IMG/VR virus record: IMGVR_UViG_3300020160_002181
Coordinates: 1-32,092 of that record
Origin: a virus
Reading direction: 5' to 3' (one strand)
Length of the DNA stretch: 32,092 nucleotides
Shown in pieces: positions 9,501 to 16,379 of the stretch. Made by a program: the position numbers and the translations under genes. The number at the start of each line of letters is the position of its first letter. The first letter of the stretch is position 1. Under the pieces are notes generated by a model. That model had not been told where the DNA came from. It was given only the letters and a program-made list of their open reading frames with translations, and searched no databases.

Positions 9501-9974
9501 ATGACTTTAAAATACGAAAACCAAACAAGAATCGAAACCGATCAAAGCATCATCGACACGCTAGTTCGCAAAGGCTGGACAGTCTTGCCAGAAAAACCTC
9601 CTGCACCATCTTACGATAGTGATGCTGAAAAAATTGTATACGATGAGCAGACAAACTCTTGGACAATTGTTCCTTTAGATGAAAATGAATTGTTAAACAA
9701 ACAACAAGAATTAATATTTTCAACCATCTCTCAAGGGTACACTGTGCAGCCAGAAAATTTCACACTTGGACTGCAAGAGAGTGATCGTAACGCCTTCTCT
9801 CAAATGCTATCGCTTGTTAAAGAAGCGCTAGATTTAAATATGATTAGCAACGATACTCCGCAAACAATTGCTGACACAAGCGAAACCAAACACACAATCT
9901 CAACGCTGAGATTTAGGCAACTTATGGTTGAGTATGGTTTTTATTACAAGAGTTTGTGGGATCAACTTCTTTAA
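9501..9974 (+). CDS. DUF4376-like tail fibre accessory protein
   Basis: A 157-residue protein closing the plus-strand tail block. The N-terminal part has the 'GWTVLPEKP' and 'NSWTIVPLDENELLNKQQ' pattern of phage fibre-end or assembly proteins. The C-terminal part matches DUF4376-type sequences: FTLGLQESDRNAFSQML, then ETKHTISTLRFRQLMVEYG, then YYKSLWDQL. Such proteins usually sit directly after fibre genes and are thought to assist fibre folding or attachment. The ATG at 9501 follows AAGAAATCAAT. Its last 53 bases overlap the end of the SET-domain gene on the opposite strand, so the two transcripts converge with no spacer and no obvious terminator. Confidence 0.7.
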   Translation: MTLKYENQTRIETDQSIIDTLVRKGWTVLPEKPPAPSYDSDAEKIVYDEQTNSWTIVPLDENELLNKQQELIFSTISQGYTVQPENFTLGLQESDRNAFSQMLSLVKEALDLNMISNDTPQTIADTSETKHTISTLRFRQLMVEYGFYYKSLWDQLL

Positions 9975-10371
9975 GCCAATCTCTCTCTTCTATTGGATAG
10001 AAGCAATAAAGCTCTTCTCCTGCTTCGATGTCTCTATCAGCGTAGTAAATGTCTGCCGTTTCATCATGCCATAAATTCGGCAATTCTGAATGATTAACAT
10101 AATAACTCATATCTATTCGGTCTAGGTGACCATCAATCCAAAAGCCAATTTCATTAGAGTGACAAACGTTTCTAATGTGTTGTTTTACTAAAAAATCACA
10201 ACTTGCTACTTCCTCCCATTCAATAAAATGAGAGAATCCTTTGGGTCCAAATATTGGGTATCCTTCAGGAATATTAGTTAGAGCGAAAACGCCTACTCCA
10301 GCGTTAAGAGTTTTCGACGGTGCTAGCTTGCACTGTGGCAAGTTGAGGTTCTGGATGATGGATTGGCGCAT
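9922..10371 (-). CDS. SET-domain protein, candidate lysine methyltransferase
   Basis: A 149-residue single-domain SET protein. SET domains transfer a methyl group from S-adenosylmethionine to lysine side chains. All the core motifs are visible: GVGVFALTNIPEG (residues 25-37, the cofactor loop normally GxGVFA), the NHSELPN pseudoknot motif (93-99, normally NHSxxPN), and GEELYCFY (118-125), whose last Tyr125 matches the catalytic tyrosine. There are no pre-SET or post-SET zinc cysteines, as in minimal bacterial and viral SET proteins. It lies between tail genes, so virion or host proteins are possible substrates, but this is a guess. The ATG at 10371 overlaps the end of the preceding gene by 68 bases; no later ATG exists before the domain. 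It overlaps the plus-strand gene 9501-9974 at its 3' end. Confidence 0.82.
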   Translation of the reverse strand: MRQSIIQNLNLPQCKLAPSKTLNAGVGVFALTNIPEGYPIFGPKGFSHFIEWEEVASCDFLVKQHIRNVCHSNEIGFWIDGHLDRIDMSYYVNHSELPNLWHDETADIYYADRDIEAGEELYCFYPIEERDWLKEVDPTNSCNKNHTQP

Positions 10372-10987
10372 CTGAAAATTCGGTAAAATAACTATAATCA
10401 GTAAATTTATTTCTCTTGTTCTCTACAGAGTATACATTTAAATCAATTTTATATCCTGGATTATTTTGAATAGGTTCGTAAACCCAAGCGTCATCATGCC
10501 AGATGATTCTATTGTTTGGATAGGCATAGAAATTGCCATTATCCATTTTAAAGAAATGAGCGCATTTATGTTCTGGGGTTTCGCTGAAATTGGTATCCAG
10601 CATTGCTTTGTTCTCCCATGACCAATCCATAGTAAACATGTATTCGCCACACTCTTTAGTGTTGGATGGCGTGATTAACTTTGCTCTCAATCCTTTGAGC
10701 CTCTGGCGCACTTGAACGTCAACATAGGGACTAAAGCAGTCCCAATACATTGCGTGCTGTAAAGACACTGGATCGCAAGGCTTCCAGCAGAAGGCTGTGA
10801 TTGGGCGACGAGTCCAGTTTACCCCATTATTAAGATAAGCTTCGAATAGTGGGACTCTCTTTTCGATTGAAGCTACAGAATGCACATCGGCTGGAGTGTA
10901 GTCTCCATGACCTTTCTCATGATTAAATAAATATTCGTTGCGGATTAAGCAAGTAATTGTGGGAATATTATGGTTGAGATAAGGCAT
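10304..10987 (-). CDS. Conserved phage protein of unknown function
   Basis: A 227-residue protein I do not recognise with confidence. It is rich in Trp, Tyr, His and Asn and has distinctive stretches such as WTRRPITAFCWKPCDP (about residues 58-73), QHAMYWDCFSPYVDVQ and NGNFYAYPNNRIIWHDDAWV (about 151-170). It lacks membrane segments, a signal peptide and nucleotide-binding motifs. Cys residues are scattered and do not make a clear zinc site. The ATG follows CCTTTAACAT, three bases after the stop of the upstream fibre gene, so the two are probably co-transcribed, and its end overlaps the SET-domain gene. Location suggests a tail-associated or post-translational-modification role, possibly with the SET protein. 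Confidence 0.7.
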   Translation of the reverse strand: MPYLNHNIPTITCLIRNEYLFNHEKGHGDYTPADVHSVASIEKRVPLFEAYLNNGVNWTRRPITAFCWKPCDPVSLQHAMYWDCFSPYVDVQVRQRLKGLRAKLITPSNTKECGEYMFTMDWSWENKAMLDTNFSETPEHKCAHFFKMDNGNFYAYPNNRIIWHDDAWVYEPIQNNPGYKIDLNVYSVENKRNKFTDYSYFTEFSDAPIHHPEPQLATVQASTVENS

Positions 10988-10990
10988 ATG

Positions 10991-12583
10991 TTAAAGGGCT
11001 GACCAAGGACCATTAAATGCTGGTTGATTAATGCCAGAGCCAGTAGATAAGGTGGTGACTGTCATATCAAAATTGATTCCAGTTACATTGCCAGTAACAG
11101 TGGCGGCGTGAATAAATGGTCGAATTTTCATATTACTACCAGTTATATTAATTACTGCATTAAATTCATATTTTGTAGGAGCATTGGCTGTAACCACCAA
11201 TCCAACTCCTGAAAAAGCTAAAGATGGATTGAGCGAGTTTCCAGTAAAATTAACATTTGCAATCTCTGCTCCAACACTATTTCTTTGAGAAAATAGACCA
11301 TGGCGATAATTAAATCTTTGCACTCCATCTCCAGTTAATCCTAAACTAAAGTTTTGTGAAGGGGAAGCTCTTCTTAAAGTAAAATTATATTTTATATCAT
11401 ATACTCCAGTACTTAAATAAATCCCTGTAGTTCCTAAAAACATATAAGGAGATCCAGTCATGAACGGGAATACAAAATTATCAGGAGCAATATAAGAATA
11501 AGTTTGATTAATTAAAGCTCTAGTGGGCGCTCCAGTTAATTCATTCGTTGCAAAAAATTGACCTCTACTGTATTCAATTGCTCCACCGCTAGGGGTGGAA
11601 ACTAAATTAGGATTAATTTTAAGACTTGGGGCAATCGAATCTCCGCTAAGAGAAGCTCCAGAATTAAATTTAGGATTCGCGTTAAAAGTGACAGAAGTTC
11701 CAGTGTTGATCAATAAACTGCCCCAAAGATTAAAAGATCCTGTATTTGAGAAATTGCCTTTATTTGTAATATTGCCAGTGGAATCGCTATCTCCGTTTCT
11801 AAATAAATTCCCAGTATGGGATACGGTTCCACTTAAAAGTGTAGGGGCGAATATTTTAAAAGCATGATTCGCTCCGCCTCCAGTAAAAGTAAAGCTACTA
11901 TTATTAGAGTCAATAAAATGCTCGCCAGTATGAGTGAATTTACCAGTTATATTGTGATTACCTACGACAGACAAATTTCCTGTAACATTAATGTTGCCAG
12001 TGAAAGTGGAGTTTCCAGATACTAAAGTCTTTCCATATATGTTAACATCTCCTGATTGATTAAAAACGCCAGAAAATGTTTTATTTCCTGTGGCATATAC
12101 CGTTCCTAAAAGCGAAACATTGCTAGATAAAGTAGTTGCCCCTATTACTGATAAATTACCAGTCACTCCTAAATTGCCAGTTATATTAGCTGCGGCAATA
12201 TTAGTTGTTCCGCTCAACGTCATATCTTTTCCTGTCACATTAACCAATGACGGAACTAATGACGTAATTAAATTACCTACTTTTAAATTTTCAAAATAAC
12301 CAGTAAATCCAGTTACTCCAGAAAAGAATCCAGTCTTAAACATCTTGCTGCTTGAGCCAACATCTGTGGATGCATTAGAAAAAGGAACAAAGCTAGAAAC
12401 CCCAGTAAGGTTAATTGGAAGACCAACAAAATCCACTCCTCCTTGAAACGTCTTTTTGCCAGTAATACTCTGATCTCCAGTTGTTCGAACTAATCCTGTT
12501 CCAGCCAATACCAAACCGCTATAAGCAGCATTGATAGCTTGGTCGATTTGGCTTGCTGTTTGATCTAAAACAAAAAATGACAT
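10991..12583 (-). CDS. Second tail fibre-like structural protein
   Basis: A 530-residue protein rich in Gly, Thr, Ser and Asn, transcribed opposite to the main tail block. The N-terminus contains the common phage fibre motif TTGDQSITGKKTF (about residues 34-46). Residues about 100-330 are TG-rich repeats (ITGNLGVTGNLSVIG, VTGNLSVVGNHNITGK) resembling a beta-helical or beta-spiral shaft. The C-terminal 180 residues lose the repeat and alternate polar and hydrophobic residues, probably a beta-sandwich tip (YDIKYNFTLRR, KYEFNAVINITGSN). Its TG-rich style matches the plus-strand fibre, so both are likely parts of the same tail. The start follows the 14-base motif shared with the 5525 gene. There is no enzyme or chaperone domain. 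Confidence 0.78.
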   Translation of the reverse strand: MSFFVLDQTASQIDQAINAAYSGLVLAGTGLVRTTGDQSITGKKTFQGGVDFVGLPINLTGVSSFVPFSNASTDVGSSSKMFKTGFFSGVTGFTGYFENLKVGNLITSLVPSLVNVTGKDMTLSGTTNIAAANITGNLGVTGNLSVIGATTLSSNVSLLGTVYATGNKTFSGVFNQSGDVNIYGKTLVSGNSTFTGNINVTGNLSVVGNHNITGKFTHTGEHFIDSNNSSFTFTGGGANHAFKIFAPTLLSGTVSHTGNLFRNGDSDSTGNITNKGNFSNTGSFNLWGSLLINTGTSVTFNANPKFNSGASLSGDSIAPSLKINPNLVSTPSGGAIEYSRGQFFATNELTGAPTRALINQTYSYIAPDNFVFPFMTGSPYMFLGTTGIYLSTGVYDIKYNFTLRRASPSQNFSLGLTGDGVQRFNYRHGLFSQRNSVGAEIANVNFTGNSLNPSLAFSGVGLVVTANAPTKYEFNAVINITGSNMKIRPFIHAATVTGNVTGINFDMTVTTLSTGSGINQPAFNGPWSAL

Positions 12584-12589
12584 ACACAG

Positions 12590-12603
12590 TTAAATTACAC
12601 TTT
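12590..12603 (-). promoter_or_regulatory. Copy of the 14-base motif before the second fibre gene
   Basis: Read on the minus strand this is AAAGTGTAATTTAA, followed by six bases and the ATG at 12583, exactly as before the plus-strand gene at 5525. Here it overlaps the last codons and stop of the kinase-like gene, so it is at once coding sequence and a candidate regulatory element. A promoter or translational leader for structural genes are both possible. Confidence 0.45.
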
Positions 12604-13648
12604 CTACAAAAAATTCAGCTAATGGTTTGAGCTTTTTATCGAAATCAGGCAATAGATAAAATGAATCGTAATTCTTGCTTAGTTTAAAAGCGCAATGAAT
12701 GATTTTGTTTTCGCGAGCGCATTTGAGTATATAAACCTCTGTTAAGTAGTCTACCATTATTTTTAATAAGCTAAAATAACATGCAAGCTCTTTGGTTTTT
12801 TTAATTTTTTCAGCGGAATAAGGCTCGCCATTAATTTCTTCAATTTTAGTGATGAAATCTTTTTCTATCTTTTCTGAATAAAAAAGTTCATACCTTAAAC
12901 AGCATAGTTCGAAAAGCTTATCTCCACAATAAGAATTCTCAAAATTGATAGCGTGTAACTGCTCTCCTAACGGTAGAATTGTTGAGTAGTTTAATTCTCC
13001 GTGGCAAAAATCATCGGCAAAAAGATCGGCAATTGGTAATTTTTCTTTAATAATTTTTTGCAAATATAAGACCTGATTTTTAACAATGTCTCTAATTTGG
13101 GTATGATTTTCAATCCATTTCACATCCACTTCTGGAATCTTTAAAATATCAAAATTTAAATACTTATCAAAGTGACTTGCAAATGATTCTTGAACATTAG
13201 CTTTATCAAAACGAGCTAAATTTTCAATGAAGTAAGGAATGGCATTTTCGGATTCTAAGATTGGCGCTAGTCCAAAATCGTATAAATTAGGCATCGGCAA
13301 ATATCCAACAATACTGTATTCAATACAGTCCATGTTTTCTAATACTCCATGCGCTACTGGGAACGAAGTTATTTTTCTGTGGATATTGTCTTTTAAAATA
13401 TCGAATTCTTTTTTTATGTTAGAGTTGTTTTTATCAAGAGACAGTTTCACGCAAAATTCTCCGTCTTCATTAGATATTAAGAATAAATCGTTATTAACGT
13501 TGGCATTTAAAAATCTTAATTTTTGTGGTTTTTTCAAGCCTTCTTTTTCAAAGATGTTGGAAATAATAATCTGCTCATTTTCATAAATCTCTGGAGCAGA
13601 GCTAAATACATATAGACGATCCCTGAAAAGGTTTGTGATTCTTGCCAT
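12590..13648 (-). CDS. Aminoglycoside phosphotransferase-fold protein, probably catalytically altered
   Basis: A 352-residue protein with the layout of the APH/choline-kinase fold. The N-lobe shows a strand with a conserved lysine (EFCVKLS, Lys68) followed by a helix with Glu81 (IKKEFDIL), matching the ATP-binding Lys-Glu pair. The C-lobe has CHGELN (215-220), the counterpart of the catalytic HGD motif, and AINFENSYCGDKLFEL (233-248), the counterpart of the 'IDFExxxxGDPxxDL' metal-binding motif. The catalytic Asp is Glu218, the later motif Asn is missing, and the metal-binding Asp is Asn235, so it may be a pseudokinase or an unusual kinase. It starts just past the terminator hairpin, with TTATTATAAGT before the ATG, and is followed seven bases later by the second fibre gene. 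Substrate unknown. Confidence 0.72.
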   Translation of the reverse strand: MARITNLFRDRLYVFSSAPEIYENEQIIISNIFEKEGLKKPQKLRFLNANVNNDLFLISNEDGEFCVKLSLDKNNSNIKKEFDILKDNIHRKITSFPVAHGVLENMDCIEYSIVGYLPMPNLYDFGLAPILESENAIPYFIENLARFDKANVQESFASHFDKYLNFDILKIPEVDVKWIENHTQIRDIVKNQVLYLQKIIKEKLPIADLFADDFCHGELNYSTILPLGEQLHAINFENSYCGDKLFELCCLRYELFYSEKIEKDFITKIEEINGEPYSAEKIKKTKELACYFSLLKIMVDYLTEVYILKCARENKIIHCAFKLSKNYDSFYLLPDFDKKLKPLAEFFVESVI

Positions 13649-13660
13649 ACTTATAATAAA

Positions 13661-13690
13661 AATAAACCCGTCTAATTCGACGGGTTTATT
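13661..13690 (-). terminator. Rho-independent terminator
   Basis: A perfect 12-bp inverted repeat (AATAAACCCGTC / GACGGGTTTATT) with a six-base loop. On the minus strand the stem runs directly into the T-rich sequence TTTATTTTTATT, so it should end transcripts of the long minus-strand array just after the small SH3-like gene. The A-rich other flank could also support some termination on the plus strand. It is the only clear terminator in the window. Confidence 0.9.
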
Positions 13691-13714
13691 GTTAACTGGA
13701 ACTGTCTGACGCTA

Positions 13715-13945
13715 CTAACCAATAACTGTAGAACCAAGGCGAAGGCCAGCTAGGCTAGTCTTAGCGATCTTGCGATGTCCATTATTATGACGGTCATAAA
13801 CATTAATATAACGTGGGCTTTCGCTCACGAAACGAGCGTTAACAGACGAGCCTTGAGTGGTTGTCAATCCAAAGAAACAGCCTTTGCTGGAGCGCATTGC
13901 GTTCAGGATGCTGTCTTGACGAGTATTTTGATTTGCGGTATTCAT
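13715..13945 (-). CDS. Small SH3-like beta-barrel phage protein
   Basis: A 76-residue basic protein. Its pattern fits small phage proteins annotated as SH3-like beta-barrels: a helix (QDSILNAMRSSKG), then strands CFFGLTTTQG, SVNARFV, RYINVYDR and RKIAKTSLAGLRLG. The family is often found in phage early or replication regions, where a nucleic-acid or protein-binding role is suspected. It is the last gene before the terminator and starts 13 bases after the ClpC-like gene; the gap contains TAACGTAT, also found before two other genes here. The ATG is preceded by AAAATAA. Function not established. Confidence 0.68.
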   Translation of the reverse strand: MNTANQNTRQDSILNAMRSSKGCFFGLTTTQGSSVNARFVSESPRYINVYDRHNNGHRKIAKTSLAGLRLGSTVIG

Positions 13946-13953
13946 TTATTTTA

Positions 13954-13961
13954 ATACGTTA
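13954..13961 (-). promoter_or_regulatory. TAACGTAT element before the SH3-like gene
   Basis: On the minus strand TAACGTAT begins with the stop codon of the ClpC-like gene and ends eight bases before the ATG at 13945. The same eight bases, extended to TAACGTATCAT, occur at the starts of the PHP-domain gene and the helicase gene. It may be part of a promoter or leader signal, or chance in A+T-rich spacers. Confidence 0.25.
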
Positions 13962-16367
13962 AGCGGTTTCAAAAATTACTTCGTTTTGACTTATTTTTGC
14001 CGAAATAGTTGCCGCTTTGTTTTGGCAGAGGAATTTGGCTAAATTGATTTCAAAGTTTTTGCGATAGATTTTTTGAATAGATCTTGCGTTGCTTCCCTCT
14101 TTTGCTATGATATTAAGCAATAGATCAAAGATGCCTTCTTCGATTTGAATCGTGCGACCCTGCTCAAGCAGTAAAGCTTTTGTTTTCTCAATCATTGTTT
14201 CAAGAATTTTATGAAACTCTTTGGTGGAAATTTTCTTGAAAGAAACCACTTCATCAAGCCGACCCAAGAATTCTGGTTTAAAGAATTTTTCGACAGCCTT
14301 TTTGTCAACGTCTTCTTGTTTTTCAATTACAGAATTGAATCCCATAGAAGGCTTTATGGCAGCTTCTTCTTGACCAATATTGCCAGTGAGAATAATGATA
14401 GTGTTGGTAAAGTCAATTCTACGGCCAAGGCTATCAGTTACGCATCCATCGTCCATGATCTGCAAGAGAATGCTATTGATTTCTCTGTTTGCTTTTTCAA
14501 TTTCATCAAATAAAACAACGCAGTTCGGATGATTGCGAACAAACTCGGTTAATACTCCGCCCTCTTCGCAGCCTATATATCCAATAGCTGATCCAATAAG
14601 CTTATTGATAGAGCTTGCTTCTTGATACTCGCTCATGTCGAGTTTAAGCAGCAGCTTCTCATTACCAAAGAACTTTTCGGCTAATAGTTTCGCGGTCCAA
14701 GTTTTGCCAACTCCAGTTGGGCCAATAAACAAGAATTTAGCTAAAGGCTTTTTCTTATCCTTGAGTCCAGCCCTTGCGCAGATTAAAATATCTGAAAGTT
14801 TTTCCATGGCTTCATCTTGGCCAAAGACGTTTTCCTTCATGACTTTTGCAATCTGTTCGTCTTCAGAGTTTTGCGCGATTACTATTTTATTCTTATTGAT
14901 TTTTAATTTGTCCGCAAAGACAGTGATTAAATCATCTAACGTGATTGCCACATGCTTCTTGCTTTTTTTAGACCACTCAAAAAGCTTCTCGCTATATGAA
15001 GCTATCATGTCTTCACATCTATCGCGAACAGTTTCGCTATCCATTTTTTCTAAATCTCTTTTGATCTTTTTTTCTAAAGAGATTAAAGATTGTGGCATTT
15101 TAAAATTTTTGATTTTAACTTTTGAGCTAATAGTATCAAGAACATCAAAAGCTTTATCTGGAAATTTGCGGTAAGGCATGTATTTGTCGCAAAGATAAAT
15201 CAAATCATTAATCATCTCTTCCGAGAAGGAAACCTCATGAAACTCTTCAAAGCTCTTTTTAGCGCTCATCATGATTTGTTTGGTCTGCTCTTTGCTTGGT
15301 TCGTCAATGCTGATAGCTTCAAAACGGCGTTTTAATGCGCCATCTTTTTCAAAATACTTCTTATACTCAGCATGAGTTGTTGCTCCAATACAGCAGATTT
15401 CGCCTCTAGCTAGTGATGGTTTAATCATGTTAGCAACGTCTAACGATCCCTCTCCGCTGCCAGCACCAATCACTGTATGAATCTCATCAATAAATAAAAT
15501 ATAACGCCTGTCTTTTTTAAGCTCGTCAAGCAATCCTTGAAATCTTTGCTCAAATTGTCCGCGATATTTCGTGCCTGCTATCATTGAGGCTACATTTAGT
15601 GAGATAACAATTTTTCCGCCAAGCAAATAAGTAACTTGTTCATTAACAATTTTCGAGGCTAATCCTTCTACAATGGCCGTTTTACCAACTCCAGGATCTC
15701 CTATAAGAATAACATTGTTTTTTGTTTTCCTGAGAATGGTTTCTACTAATGCGTCAATTTCCTTGTCTCTGCCAAATACGTTATTCACGCGATCAGTCAT
15801 TGCGAGAGCGTTTAAATTTGTGCAATATTTTTCAATATATTTAGCCTTGTTATCTTCTCTGATTTCTGCTCTTTCGGAAACTGCCTTTTCTTCAACCTCT
15901 TCCCCTTCTTTCGCTTGAGGCTTTAAATGGGAAATGAGGCTTTCGGAAATCTTTTCATGAGGGACTTTCTTGTAATCTAAATATCCTCTGACTGTAGGAG
16001 ATGTAGTTAATAAAGCATATAAGAAATGCTCTATCCCAATATACTCTTGGTCTAAATCTTCGCTTACTTGATTGGCGAATTTAACAATTTCTTGAACTTC
16101 GTTGTGCCAGAGTTTTTCTCGATTCTTCTTCTTGAAGAATTCTGGATGATTTTGCTCTACAAACGGAATGATATTTTTAGCAAGAGTTCTATAGTCTATT
16201 TTATATGGTTTAAAGATAGAATCAAAAAGCGGATAATTGATTTCAAACAAAGCTTTAAATAAATGAGCGCAGTTTACGCGTTCATGTTTAGCTTGTTCAG
16301 CTTCTTTTTGTGCGTTTTCTAAAACTTTTTTGACCCTTGGAGTCAAGTTGAAATTTTTCATCCTCAT
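13959..16367 (-). CDS. ClpC-like AAA+ protein unfoldase
   Basis: An 802-residue two-ring AAA+ unfoldase of the ClpA/ClpC class, which unfolds proteins and feeds them to the ClpP protease. It has a Clp N-domain (about residues 5-145), a first AAA+ module with Walker A GDPGVGKT (223-230), pore loop KYRG (267-270) and Walker B LFIDEIH (291-297), a short coiled middle domain (about 424-470) of ClpC rather than ClpB size, and a second AAA+ module with Walker A GPTGVGKT (549-556), pore loop GYIGCEEGG and Walker B VVLFDEIE (617-624). PSMGF at 673-677 sits where ClpA/ClpC carry the ClpP-docking loop (IGL/VGF); ClpB lacks it. No clpP is in the window, so a host ClpP partner is inferred. A second ATG at 16361 is an alternative start. 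It follows the polymerase gene by 12 bases. Confidence 0.93.
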   Translation of the reverse strand: MRMKNFNLTPRVKKVLENAQKEAEQAKHERVNCAHLFKALFEINYPLFDSIFKPYKIDYRTLAKNIIPFVEQNHPEFFKKKNREKLWHNEVQEIVKFANQVSEDLDQEYIGIEHFLYALLTTSPTVRGYLDYKKVPHEKISESLISHLKPQAKEGEEVEEKAVSERAEIREDNKAKYIEKYCTNLNALAMTDRVNNVFGRDKEIDALVETILRKTKNNVILIGDPGVGKTAIVEGLASKIVNEQVTYLLGGKIVISLNVASMIAGTKYRGQFEQRFQGLLDELKKDRRYILFIDEIHTVIGAGSGEGSLDVANMIKPSLARGEICCIGATTHAEYKKYFEKDGALKRRFEAISIDEPSKEQTKQIMMSAKKSFEEFHEVSFSEEMINDLIYLCDKYMPYRKFPDKAFDVLDTISSKVKIKNFKMPQSLISLEKKIKRDLEKMDSETVRDRCEDMIASYSEKLFEWSKKSKKHVAITLDDLITVFADKLKINKNKIVIAQNSEDEQIAKVMKENVFGQDEAMEKLSDILICARAGLKDKKKPLAKFLFIGPTGVGKTWTAKLLAEKFFGNEKLLLKLDMSEYQEASSINKLIGSAIGYIGCEEGGVLTEFVRNHPNCVVLFDEIEKANREINSILLQIMDDGCVTDSLGRRIDFTNTIIILTGNIGQEEAAIKPSMGFNSVIEKQEDVDKKAVEKFFKPEFLGRLDEVVSFKKISTKEFHKILETMIEKTKALLLEQGRTIQIEEGIFDLLLNIIAKEGSNARSIQKIYRKNFEINLAKFLCQNKAATISAKISQNEVIFETA

Positions 16368-16379
16368 CTTTTTACACTC

